Below the pieces are notes generated by a model. That model ran no database searches. It saw only the letters and a list, made by a program, of their open reading frames with translations, and was not told the DNA's origin. Shown in pieces: positions 16,272-24,308 of a stretch of DNA of 35,179 nt (positions are counted from its first letter, which is position 1; the number at the start of each line of letters is the position of its first letter). The translations under genes were made by a program, and so were the position numbers. Source of the stretch: Myxococcota bacterium (GTDB taxonomy: Bacteria > Myxococcota > Kuafuiibacteriia > Kuafuiibacteriales > Kuafuiibacteriaceae); NCBI GenBank assembly GCA_028289325.1, contig JANQQN010000363.1, positions 1-35,179 on the forward strand, given 5' to 3'.

Positions 16272-16856
16272 ATGTACAAGATTCATTTCCGAGCGGGGAC
16301 CGCGATCGCCGCCCTGGCGCTACTTCTGTCGACGACCCCCGTCGAGGCCGCCGAACGCGACGGGATCAAGCTGCCCGACACCCAAACCGTCGACGGCAAG
16401 ACCTTGGTCCTGAACGGCATCGGCATCCGCGAAGCCACGATCTTTCAAATCGACGTGTACTTCGCCGGCCTCTATCTCGAGAAGAAGACCAAGGATGCGA
16501 AGTCGATCATCGACGGCGGCACGAAGCGGATCCTGATGCACTTCGTGCGCGGTGTCGACAAAGACCAGATCGCGGAAGCGTACGAAGAAGGCTTCGAAAA
16601 GAACGCCGGCGACAAGCTTCCGAACCTCAAGAAGAAGATTGCGCAGCTCAACAGCCACATGGCCGACATGAAGGAAGGCGACAAGATGAGCCTGACCTAC
16701 GTCGCAGGCAAGGGCGTGTACACCGAAGTGAAGGGCAAGAACTACGGTCCCATCGAAGGTGAAGACTTCGCGAAGGTTCTTTTCCTGATCTTCTTCGGCG
16801 AAAAGCCACCGAACTCGGACCTCAAAGAAGGCATGCTGGGGCTGCTCAAGAGCTGA
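16272..16856 (+). CDS. Exported chalcone-isomerase-fold protein
   Basis: 194 residues from ATG 16272, with AGGAGG at 16254-16259 (12 nt away, rather long) and a clean Sec signal (MYKIHFRAGTAIAALALLLSTTPVEA, cleavage before AERDG). The mature part carries the bacterial chalcone-isomerase-like pattern: GKTLVLNGIGIREATIFQIDVYFAGLYLEK, then KRILMHFVRGVDKDQI, EAYEEGFEKN, GDKMSLTYVAGKGVYTEVKGK, and FLIFFGEKPPNSDLKEGMLG. Family knowledge: bacterial members of this periplasmic family (chalcone_isomerase/Chalcone_3) share the fold, but their activity is unknown; they lack proof of flavonoid isomerisation and may bind fatty acids or lipids. Its strand and position after the inhibitor gene suggest but do not prove cotranscription, given the hairpin between them. 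Confidence 0.85.
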   Translation: MYKIHFRAGTAIAALALLLSTTPVEAAERDGIKLPDTQTVDGKTLVLNGIGIREATIFQIDVYFAGLYLEKKTKDAKSIIDGGTKRILMHFVRGVDKDQIAEAYEEGFEKNAGDKLPNLKKKIAQLNSHMADMKEGDKMSLTYVAGKGVYTEVKGKNYGPIEGEDFAKVLFLIFFGEKPPNSDLKEGMLGLLKS

Positions 16857-16917
16857 TCTGACCCCCTTCCCGCCTGGCGTACGGCGCCGAGGGGCCACCC
16901 GCTCGCCCCGCGGCTCG

Positions 16918-19380
16918 TCACTCGTACCGCAGCGCCTCCGCCGGCGCGGTGGCTGCGGCCCGCATCGCATTGGCGAGGACGGCGACCGTCGCCACCGCCG
17001 CCACGACCAGCATCGCTTCGATGAACCAGCTCGGGCTCAACGAAGTGCGCACCGCGAACCCCGACAGCCACCGGTGGGACACCACGAGCCCGAACGGAAG
17101 CGCCAACACCGACGCGATGAGCGCAGGACGAACAAAGGCCGCGATCATCAGCCGCAGAATGTCCGACCACTCGGCGCCCAGCGCCTTTCGAATGCCGATC
17201 TCTCGGGTTCGACGCTGAGCCGCGAAGGCGCTCATTCCGTACAGCCCCAGACAAGCAAGAAGAACGGCCAGGACCCCGAACCCCGCGATGAGGTGAAGGA
17301 CCCGACGGTCTTCTTCGTACAGCTCGGCCATCTGGTCATCCAGATACGCCGAGGTCATGAGGTGCATCGGGTACGCGCGGTCCCAGCTTTGCTCGACGCT
17401 GTCGCTCGCGGCCTCGCGCCGCTCGGCGTCGAAATGCACGATGTATGTCTGCGCGGCCGCAGTGTTGGGTAAGAACACCATCGGCTCGATGGCGAAGCGG
17501 AGACTGCGATAGTGCAGGTCTTCGACCACCCCCACCACTTCGACCTTCTGCGGCCCGCGTTGAGCGTCGTTGATGGTGACCACCTTGCCCACCAGCGACT
17601 CGTAGTCCGAGCCCACCAACCGCTGCGCGGTCTGCCGAGACACCACCACCGACAGCAGATCGGCCTTGGCCATCGGGTCTTCGATCAGCAGTCGGTCTCG
17701 CGCGTAGTCTTCACCGAACGTTCGTCCGGCCAGTAGCCGCACCTCCAACGTGGAAAAGAAATCCAGGCCCACGTCGAGATAGATGACTTGGGTCTTCGGA
17801 GCGAGGGGAAGATCCGGGGCCGACAACGTCACTCTTCGTTCGAAGTTCCAGTTGGGAAGCGCGCCAGCGGCGGTCACCCCGCGGACGTCAGGACTGGCCA
17901 GGGCCAAGCGTTTGAAGGTCTTGAACCGCTGGGGCGTCTGCGTCGGACCATAGTTCACGCCGACCAGCACCATCCGGTTCGCGCGATCGAAGCCCAGCGG
18001 CTGCTCGGCCACGAAGCGAGCCTGCGCCATCATCACAAAGACGAAGCACAGCAGCACCGTCGCCGTCGCCAGCTGAATCAAGAGCAGACCTTGATTGACG
18101 AAGGCGAGGCCTCGCCCTTGCGCGATCCGACCCTTGAGCGCAGTGGCGGCCGGCTGTCGAGCAAGGTACATCGCGGGATAGATCCCGACCGCCAACGCCA
18201 ATCCGACGCCCCCCACCACCGCCGCGAGAAGAAACTCTGGGTGGTGCAACGAGCCCATCGTCAGCTCGCGTCCGATCCCCAGCGCAAACCACGGTAACAG
18301 CATCTCCGCCATTGAAAAGCCCAGCAGGACGGCGAGGCCGGTAAAGATGAAGCTACCGCCGAGGTAGTGCAGCGCGACGTCGGCCGGCGTCGCGCCCAGC
18401 GCCTTACGTAGCCCCACCTCCCTAGCTGCGGTCACCGAGCGCGCCAACGACATGGTCACGTAGTTGAACGCCGAAACAGCGAGAATCAACAGGGCGATGG
18501 CCCCGAACAACGCCAGCTGGTTCGCATCCCCGTGAGCCGCGTACTCGTTCAGCTTCGCGTCGTTGAGGTGGATATCGACGATCGGCGTCGCGAAGAACTC
18601 CACCTTCGGACGAAGCTCGTCGTCCCCATCGTCGAGTCGCTTTTGTACCGTCGCGCGAGCGATGCTCACGATTGAAGAGAAGCAAGCCTCCTCGGTGCCG
18701 GGCGTGGCCCGCACGTAATACAGAGTGTTGGCCCGAGTGAGATTCGTCTCGGCACTGCGCCGATCCGACCGCCGAGCCACGCCCGTGGTCGGCGCGAGCA
18801 TATCGATCTCCAGATGCGTGGTGCGGGCCAGCGGCTCCAGAACCGCAGCCACGCGCAGCTCTGCATCAGGCGGGAGGCGCAGCGTTCGGCCGACAGGGTT
18901 GACGTCGCCAAACAGTTTCTCGGCCACCCGGGCGGTGAGGACCACGTTGGACGGCTCCGACAGGGCGTCCTCGGCGTCTCCGAATTTGGCCGGCAAGGGA
19001 AAGACCTTGAACACATCCGGATCCACGTACGAGATCCGATGATTGTACTTCTGGTCGCCGACCTGCACCGTGTACCACTCGGCCTGCATCCGGGTCTGCG
19101 CTTCGATGCAGTCGACACCTTCGGCGATGACCGACGACAGCCCGCTGGGTGCATACGCGGACTCCCGCGGCGACTCCCCCGGCCGGACCACCGTCGTTTC
19201 GATCCGGGCCACCTGCTCCGCCCCCGGCAACCATCGCTCGAAGCTCAACTCTTCTCGAACGTAGGCCCCGACCAACAGCGCGGTGGTACACCCCACGGCC
19301 AGGCTCAAGACCGTAATCACCGAAAAGAACAGGTCGCTCCTGAGGAGCCGCCACCCGGAGACGATGATGTGACGAATCAT
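16918..19380 (-). CDS. FtsX/MacB-type ABC transporter permease (820 aa, double-unit)
   Basis: 820 residues; the ATG overlaps the ATPase stop by 4 nt (ATGA). Architecture: N-terminal TM (about 18-42), large extracytoplasmic MacB-PCD-like domain (about 45-270), a first FtsX three-TM unit (about 285-400, ALFGAIALLILAVSAFNYVTMSLARSVTAAREVGLRKALGA), then a second N-terminal-type TM (about 430-450), a second extracytoplasmic domain and a final FtsX unit (about 700-815, IAGFGVLAVLLACLGLYGMSAFAAQRRTREIGIRKALGAEWSDI). The GLRKALGA and GIRKALGA coupling helices that contact the ATPase occur in both halves. Family knowledge: such mechanotransmission permeases drive export or extraction of peptides, antibiotics or lipoproteins rather than classical channel transport. 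The substrate is unknown. Last gene of the exporter operon. Confidence 0.9.
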   Translation of the reverse strand: MIRHIIVSGWRLLRSDLFFSVITVLSLAVGCTTALLVGAYVREELSFERWLPGAEQVARIETTVVRPGESPRESAYAPSGLSSVIAEGVDCIEAQTRMQAEWYTVQVGDQKYNHRISYVDPDVFKVFPLPAKFGDAEDALSEPSNVVLTARVAEKLFGDVNPVGRTLRLPPDAELRVAAVLEPLARTTHLEIDMLAPTTGVARRSDRRSAETNLTRANTLYYVRATPGTEEACFSSIVSIARATVQKRLDDGDDELRPKVEFFATPIVDIHLNDAKLNEYAAHGDANQLALFGAIALLILAVSAFNYVTMSLARSVTAAREVGLRKALGATPADVALHYLGGSFIFTGLAVLLGFSMAEMLLPWFALGIGRELTMGSLHHPEFLLAAVVGGVGLALAVGIYPAMYLARQPAATALKGRIAQGRGLAFVNQGLLLIQLATATVLLCFVFVMMAQARFVAEQPLGFDRANRMVLVGVNYGPTQTPQRFKTFKRLALASPDVRGVTAAGALPNWNFERRVTLSAPDLPLAPKTQVIYLDVGLDFFSTLEVRLLAGRTFGEDYARDRLLIEDPMAKADLLSVVVSRQTAQRLVGSDYESLVGKVVTINDAQRGPQKVEVVGVVEDLHYRSLRFAIEPMVFLPNTAAAQTYIVHFDAERREAASDSVEQSWDRAYPMHLMTSAYLDDQMAELYEEDRRVLHLIAGFGVLAVLLACLGLYGMSAFAAQRRTREIGIRKALGAEWSDILRLMIAAFVRPALIASVLALPFGLVVSHRWLSGFAVRTSLSPSWFIEAMLVVAAVATVAVLANAMRAAATAPAEALRYE

Positions 19381-20072
19381 GACGCGACCAATCTCCGTCG
19401 ACGCGACTCATCGGCGACGATCGCCCCGTCACGAAGGGACACGAGGCGTCCGACGACGTCGGCATGCTGAACGGAATGCGTCACCATGATCACCGTCGCG
19501 CCTTCGTCGTTGAGCGAGGCGAGGGTATCGAGCACTTCGCGCCCGTGGTGGCTATCCAGATTCCCTGTCGGCTCATCGGCGAGGATGATCGATGGTTCGG
19601 ACACCAAAGCGCGAGCGATAGCAACGCGCTGCTGTTGCCCACCCGACAGCTGAGCCGGCCGGTGGCGAGCGCGATGGCCCATTCCTACTCGGTCCAGTAC
19701 CGCATCGACCTTCGTTCGACGCAACTTCGGCTTCACGCGTCGATAGAGCAGCGCGAGCTCCACGTTCTCGCGAACACTCAGGGTGTCGACAAGATTGAAG
19801 CTCTGAAAGACGAACCCGATATGGCGCCGGCGGAACGCGGCCAGGGTCTTCTCGTTTCGACCGGTCAGCAGCTCGCCGTTGATCGAATAGGTCCCCGAGG
19901 TCGGCGTATCGAGCGTGCCGAGAATGTTGAGGAGCGTGGACTTTCCGCAGCCCGACGGCCCCATGATGGCCACGAACTCCCCGTCCGTGACACTGAGGTC
20001 GACGTCGCGCAGCGCCGTCGTTTCCACATCAACGGTGCGATACACTTTGGTGATGCCCTTCAGTTCCAGCAC
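19377..20072 (-). CDS. ABC transporter ATP-binding protein (LolD/MacB type)
   Basis: 231 residues from GTG 20070-20072, chosen because AAGGAG (20079-20084) lies exactly 6 nt upstream and because the protein then begins [11 protein letters not shown], the usual start of this family. A GTG at 20088-20090 that overlaps the preceding stop would add six residues but lacks a binding site. Motifs: Walker [10 protein letters not shown] (38-46), Q-loop [16 protein letters not shown], signature [15 protein letters not shown], Walker [13 protein letters not shown] and switch [15 protein letters not shown] near the N-terminus is typical of LolD/MacB. Family knowledge: ATP-driven dimer that powers the FtsX-type permease encoded next. 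The charged tail [10 protein letters not shown] is ordinary. Confidence 0.93.
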   Translation of the reverse strand: MLELKGITKVYRTVDVETTALRDVDLSVTDGEFVAIMGPSGCGKSTLLNILGTLDTPTSGTYSINGELLTGRNEKTLAAFRRRHIGFVFQSFNLVDTLSVRENVELALLYRRVKPKLRRTKVDAVLDRVGMGHRARHRPAQLSGGQQQRVAIARALVSEPSIILADEPTGNLDSHHGREVLDTLASLNDEGATVIMVTHSVQHADVVGRLVSLRDGAIVADESRRRRLVAS

Positions 20073-20086
20073 AAGTAACTCCTTGA

Positions 20087-21358
20087 TCACTTCGGTCCCG
20101 ACACCAAGACGAGTTGGTCAACGTCGTCGAAGCTCGAGTAGTTTGAAACGATGACGCGATCGCCCTCGGCGAGCCCGCTGAGAACCTCCACGAAATCCGT
20201 GTTGCGGCGACCGGTTCGAATCGAGCGCCGGGTCGCGACGGTGCCGTCTTCATCGACGGCGTAGACCCAGTTGCCGCCCGTCCGTTCCAAGAACGGGCCG
20301 GTCGGAATGAGGAGTGCAGGCATAGGATCGCCGAGGTACAGCCGCAGGGTCAGCGACTGCCCCCGGCGCAAAGCCGGCGGCTGCCGCCCACTGAACTGCA
20401 GATCCGCCTCGAAGAAGCCTTGGGTCACCTCCGGAGACACCGGTCCCACGCGCAGGGTGTAGGGCTTACCGTCGATCTCGGCCTCGGCGGCCAGCCCCGG
20501 CGACACCCGGGCGAGATAGAACTCGTCGATCTGGGCCACGATCTTGAATTCGTCGGGGGCGTCGATTCGACCGATGCGCTCGCCCCGCTGCAGCGACTGT
20601 CCGACCTCCACCGAAAACGCGGTGAGGGTCCCGGCGACCGGTGCGGTCACCAACAGTGAGGCGAGGTTGTTGCGCGCGATGTCCAGGTTGCGCTGCAGAC
20701 GCGCCGCCGAGTCGCGCAGCTGCTGGACCTGGGCTCGGGTCATCCGTTCGTCCGAATCGCGAGCGCGAACGGTGACCGTGCGCAGCTTCCGCTGGTAGGC
20801 GAGCTCGTCCTGGGCGTCCTCGACTTCGACTCGGGAGATGGTGCCGTTGTCGGCCAAGGCTCGGTTTCGCTCGAGAAAACGGCGCAACCGCTGAATCTGA
20901 TAGTCGATGCCCACCAGCGCGCGCGCGTGATCCAAGCGGTTCCGCTCCAGGTTGAGCTCCAACGTGCGAAGGGTGTTGAGCTGCTCTTCGACCTGCGCTT
21001 CACGCGACAGGACGTCGAGCTGCAGCTGCACGTTGGACAGCTGCACGAGCTGCGCACCGACCTCCACCGCGCCGCCATCGGTCGCGAGCACCTTCTCCAC
21101 TCGTCCGCCTTCGACGGCGTCCAGAAAGACCGTGCGCGCGGGTTCGACCCGTCCCCGCATGGGAACGAAGTCTTCGAACGGTCCGGTAATGACCGAGGCG
21201 ACCCTGATTCGACCGCGGGCTGCCGTTCTCGACGCCCCGGAAGGGGGCCACAGCGCGGCGATCGCCCAACCCGCCAGCGCGACGAGGACCACCCCCACCG
21301 CCCAAACCGCTCGTCCGGAGGGGCGGGCGACCACGCGGTCCATGGCCTGGCCACTCAT
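20087..21358 (-). CDS. Periplasmic membrane-fusion protein (HlyD/MacA-type)
   Basis: 423 residues from ATG 21356-21358. One N-terminal TM segment (about 17-37, GRAVWAVGVVLVALAGWAIAALWP), then a barrel/lipoyl region (VRPARTVFLDAVEGGRVEKVLATDGGAVEVGAQLVQL-type pattern), a long alpha-helical hairpin (about 110-230, rich in Leu, Arg and Glu), the second lipoyl half (VTAPVAGTLTAFSVEVGQSLQRGERIGRI) and beta-barrel domains (LIPTGPFLERTGGNWVYAV, TDFVEVLSGLAEGDRVIVS). Family knowledge: such adaptors bridge a MacB-like transporter to an outer membrane channel. No outer membrane TolC gene is in view. It is the first gene of the leftward operon, 14 bp before the ATPase. The start agrees with a predicted sigma-54 transcript beginning near 21375, although no clear ribosome binding site precedes it. 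Confidence 0.88.
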   Translation of the reverse strand: MSGQAMDRVVARPSGRAVWAVGVVLVALAGWAIAALWPPSGASRTAARGRIRVASVITGPFEDFVPMRGRVEPARTVFLDAVEGGRVEKVLATDGGAVEVGAQLVQLSNVQLQLDVLSREAQVEEQLNTLRTLELNLERNRLDHARALVGIDYQIQRLRRFLERNRALADNGTISRVEVEDAQDELAYQRKLRTVTVRARDSDERMTRAQVQQLRDSAARLQRNLDIARNNLASLLVTAPVAGTLTAFSVEVGQSLQRGERIGRIDAPDEFKIVAQIDEFYLARVSPGLAAEAEIDGKPYTLRVGPVSPEVTQGFFEADLQFSGRQPPALRRGQSLTLRLYLGDPMPALLIPTGPFLERTGGNWVYAVDEDGTVATRRSIRTGRRNTDFVEVLSGLAEGDRVIVSNYSSFDDVDQLVLVSGPK

Positions 21359-21385
21359 GTCGTTGATGGTCACGACGGCGGGTAG

Positions 21386-21402
21386 AGCGGGAATCGTGCC
21401 AG
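21386..21402 (-). promoter_or_regulatory. Sigma-54-type -24/-12 promoter element for the exporter operon
   Basis: Read leftward, 21402 to 21386 is C-TGGCACG-ATTC-CCGCT. The -24 half TGGCACG is perfect, and the invariant GC of the -12 half falls at the exact position required (CCGCT against TTGCW). The predicted start of transcription is near 21375, some 17 nt before the MFP ATG. A divergent NtrC-family activator gene and an upstream palindrome strengthen the call. The two T to C changes in the -12 half make it weaker than consensus. Confidence 0.65.
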
Positions 21403-21451
21403 CGCCGGTCCGGCCTTTTGCGATTCGATTTCGGCCCGTCGACTGGTGTAG

Positions 21452-21471
21452 GGTGTTCGATATCGAACACC
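21452..21471. promoter_or_regulatory. Perfect 20-bp palindrome, candidate NtrC-family enhancer/operator
   Basis: GGTGTTCGATATCGAACACC is its own reverse complement over 20 bp. It lies in the divergent gap: centre about 86 bp upstream of the predicted exporter transcription start and 34 bp upstream of the regulator ATG. This position suits an upstream activating site for the adjacent sigma-54 activator, and could also autoregulate the regulator gene. Confidence 0.7.
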
Positions 21472-21495
21472 TTCTGCCCGAAATCAAACGGTGTG

Positions 21496-22857
21496 ATGTC
21501 CGGAAGACTCCTGATCATCGATGACGATCCCCATGTGCTGGAGGCGGCCCGTTTGGCGCTGCAGCCGCAGTTTTCGTCCATCCAGACGGCTTCGTCGCCG
21601 GCCGCGCTCGACGGCCCCCGCGACGTCGACGCCGTTCTGCTCGACATGAACTACGGACCGGGGGAGCACACCGGACGCACCGGTCTCGCGGCCCTGGACA
21701 CGGTTCGGGCGCGGGATCCCACCCTGTCCGTCGTGTGTCTGACCGCCTACGGGGAGATCGATCTCGCGGTGGAAGCGATGCGTCGAGGCGCGGTCGATTT
21801 TCTGGTCAAACCCTGGGAGAACGAGCGGCTGAAGGCGACCGCGACCAACGCGGTCGCGTTGACCCGGGCCCGTCGGGAGTCCGCCGAACGGCAGGAGGTC
21901 GTAGATGCGCTCGCCGCGCCCCCTCTCGGCTCGGCGCCGGTGGCCGCATCGGTGGCCATGCGTCGGTGCTTGGCGCTCGCCCAGCAGGTCGCGAAGAGCG
22001 ACGCGAACGTCTTGATCCTCGGTGAGAACGGGGTCGGAAAGGAGATCGTCGCCCACGAAGTCCACCGCTGGTCGCTGCGCCGCCGGCAACCGTTCGTCGC
22101 CGTCGATCTCGGCGCCCTCCCGGATACGATCGCCGAAAGCGAGCTGTTCGGTCACAAAAAGGGCGCCTTCTCAGGGGCCGCGGAAGACCGGGTGGGTCGG
22201 GTCATCGCCGCGGACGGCGGGACCCTGTTCCTCGACGAACTCGCGAACGCGTCGTTGGCGCTGCAAGCAAAACTGCTGCGGGTCATCGAGCAGCGCAAGG
22301 TCGTCACCTTGGGCTCGGACGTCGAACGCGGAGTCGACGTCCGGTTCATCGCCGCCACCAACGCGACCGACGAGCATCTCTATGACCGAGAGCGGTTCCG
22401 CGTCGACCTGCTCTTTCGCCTGCGAACGATCGAGATCCGCGTTCCGCCCCTGCGCGAACGGCCGGAAGACATTCGCGCCTTGGTTCCGCACTTCCTCGAG
22501 CAGTTCGCGACCAAGTACCGTCAAGGCGCGGTGCCCACGATCAGCGACCAGGCCTGGCGCCACCTTCTCGAACATCGGTGGCCGGGCAACGTTCGTGAGC
22601 TCCGTCAGGCCGTCGAGCGCGCGGTCATCGTGTCATCGCGGGCGGCGCTCGGACCGGACGACTTCCAGCTCGTCGCGCCGCCACCGCGGCACGACTCGCT
22701 CGACGCTCCCGGCGGCGCGATGACCCTGGAAGCGCTCGAGCGGTCAGCCGTGAGCCGGGCCCTCGCTCGCCATCAAGGCAACGTTACCCGCGCCGCGGCG
22801 GAGCTCGGCATCACCCGGTCGGCGCTGTACCGGCGAATGGAAAAGTATGGGCTCTAG
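21496..22857 (+). CDS. NtrC-family sigma-54-dependent response regulator
   Basis: 453 residues from ATG 21496. Receiver domain (1-120): acidic IIDDDPH, phospho-acceptor Asp50 in VLLDMNY, conserved Lys in FLVKPW near 105. AAA+ sigma-54-interaction domain (about 150-380): Walker A GENGVGKE, GAFSGA loop (223-228), Walker B GGTLFLDEL, arginine-finger segment RFRVDLLFRLRTIEIRVPPLRERPEDI, and HRWPGNVRELRQAVERAV. C-terminal Fis-type helix-turn-helix GNVTRAAAELGITRSALYRRMEKYGL. The loop has Ser226 where most activators have Thr, a conservative change, so sigma-54 contact is probably kept. Role inferred: when phosphorylated by the kinase encoded next, it binds the palindrome and activates the exporter promoter. 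It overlaps the kinase gene by 11 nt. Downstream of the palindrome, so autoregulation is possible. Confidence 0.92.
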   Translation: MSGRLLIIDDDPHVLEAARLALQPQFSSIQTASSPAALDGPRDVDAVLLDMNYGPGEHTGRTGLAALDTVRARDPTLSVVCLTAYGEIDLAVEAMRRGAVDFLVKPWENERLKATATNAVALTRARRESAERQEVVDALAAPPLGSAPVAASVAMRRCLALAQQVAKSDANVLILGENGVGKEIVAHEVHRWSLRRRQPFVAVDLGALPDTIAESELFGHKKGAFSGAAEDRVGRVIAADGGTLFLDELANASLALQAKLLRVIEQRKVVTLGSDVERGVDVRFIAATNATDEHLYDRERFRVDLLFRLRTIEIRVPPLRERPEDIRALVPHFLEQFATKYRQGAVPTISDQAWRHLLEHRWPGNVRELRQAVERAVIVSSRAALGPDDFQLVAPPPRHDSLDAPGGAMTLEALERSAVSRALARHQGNVTRAAAELGITRSALYRRMEKYGL

Positions 22858-24193
22858 CGCCTGGCGACAGCTCGGATGGGCGTCGGCCGCCGCCGCCGCG
22901 CTGGCGGGGGCGGTGGTCGTGGCCGTCGAATATTACGCCTACGCGACCGCCGCCGTTCTCACGCTGACCGCTTTAGGGTGCGGTAGCGCGCTGTGGCTGG
23001 AGGTCCGGCGGCCGATCGCCGAGCTCCGCGATTTTCTCGGCGCGCTGCGGGGAGGCGAGCTGGCGGGCATCGGTCCGTCCACCGCCACCACATCGCCGCT
23101 GGGCACGGAGATCCGGCGTACGGTCGAAGCGCTTCGGCAGCGGTTCATGGCCGTTGAAACGGAAGTATTGAGGCTCGATGCGATTGTACAGCACCTGCCC
23201 GACGCGCTGGTCGAGATCGACGGCGACCACATCGAACCCCTCAACCACGCGGCTCGGCGCTTACTCGGGTCCACCCGTTCTCTCGCCGCGCTCGACGACC
23301 TCGAGCCCGACCTCGGCCAGACCCTCCGGACCATCCGGCCCGGCGCCCCGGTCTTATGGCGAACCGCCGAGGGTGCGCGACGGCTGCATATGAACGCAAA
23401 GTGGCTCCGCACCGCCGATGGCCGCCGGACCATCGTATCGCTCAAGGATATCGACCATGCGTTGGGCCGAGCGGAGTTCGATGCATGGAGAGATCTCATC
23501 CGGGTCGTCAATCACGAGATCATCAACGCCCTGACGCCGATCTCTTCGCTGGCCGAAACGAGCCGGTCGCTGGCCATGGACCTTCCCGACGAGCTTCCGA
23601 CCGCGCCCTCTCTGCGCCAAGTGACGTCGTCGCTGGTGGACCGAGCGCGGAGCCTTCGCGCATTCATCGGCAAATACCGTGACCTGTCGCGGCGACCCTC
23701 GCCGCACCTGGAAACCGTCCATCTCGACGCCTTACTGCGGTCTTTCGTTACCGAGTTGAACGCCCAGCCGGGAGCGCGAGTGATCCTCCGGAGCGAAATC
23801 GAGCCTCTGGTCGCCGAACTGGACGCCAGCCTCATCCAACAGGCCGTCCTCAACCTGATCGTCAATGCGCAGGATGCCTTGCCCGACCCGAAGACCTCGG
23901 ATCCTATCGTGGTGACCCTTCGTCGTCGAGAGACGACCATCGGTGATCGCGAGGTGGTGATCGACGTCGAAGACCGAGGCCCCGGCGTCCCCGCTGCCGC
24001 GGCCGAACAACTGTTCGTGCCTTTCTTCACCACGAAGGCCCACGGTACGGGGGTTGGCCTGAGCGTGGTGCGGCAGATCTGCCTGGCCCACCGTGGCTAC
24101 GTTCAGTGGGAGAACCGCGCTGAGGGGGGCGCTCGATTCTCCATCCATCTTCCCGAGCGCACGGTCGACGACGGCGGCCTCACCGCCCGCTGA
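22847..24193 (+). CDS. Membrane sensor histidine kinase, partner of the NtrC-type regulator
   Basis: 448 residues; the ATG lies 11 nt inside the regulator gene, a sign of translational coupling. Two TM segments separated by only a few residues (about 10-30 and 32-50) leave almost no periplasmic sensor loop. A HAMP-like linker (VRRPIAELRDFLGALRGGEL) and a PAS-like domain (about 108-210, LDAIVQHLPDALVEIDGDHIEPLNHAARRLLG) follow. The catalytic part has His223 in VVNHEIINALTPISSL, N-box NLIVNAQDAL, G1 DVEDRGPGVP, F-box LFVPFFTTK and G2 GTGVGLSVV. Family knowledge: autophosphorylates His and transfers to the regulator's Asp50. With no sizeable external domain, the signal may be sensed within the membrane or by the PAS domain, or passed on by the ABC permease itself, as in antimicrobial-peptide detox modules (inference). 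Confidence 0.92.
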   Translation: MGSSAWRQLGWASAAAAALAGAVVVAVEYYAYATAAVLTLTALGCGSALWLEVRRPIAELRDFLGALRGGELAGIGPSTATTSPLGTEIRRTVEALRQRFMAVETEVLRLDAIVQHLPDALVEIDGDHIEPLNHAARRLLGSTRSLAALDDLEPDLGQTLRTIRPGAPVLWRTAEGARRLHMNAKWLRTADGRRTIVSLKDIDHALGRAEFDAWRDLIRVVNHEIINALTPISSLAETSRSLAMDLPDELPTAPSLRQVTSSLVDRARSLRAFIGKYRDLSRRPSPHLETVHLDALLRSFVTELNAQPGARVILRSEIEPLVAELDASLIQQAVLNLIVNAQDALPDPKTSDPIVVTLRRRETTIGDREVVIDVEDRGPGVPAAAAEQLFVPFFTTKAHGTGVGLSVVRQICLAHRGYVQWENRAEGGARFSIHLPERTVDDGGLTAR

Positions 24194-24308
24194 CCAGCCG
24201 GTCATGCCCGACGGCAACCATCGGACACCGTCCGCGTCTGTCGAGCCGCGGCCGGACGATGACGCCGGGCGCCAGTGATGGTACCGAAACACTCAGGTTC
24301 GTATCGAT

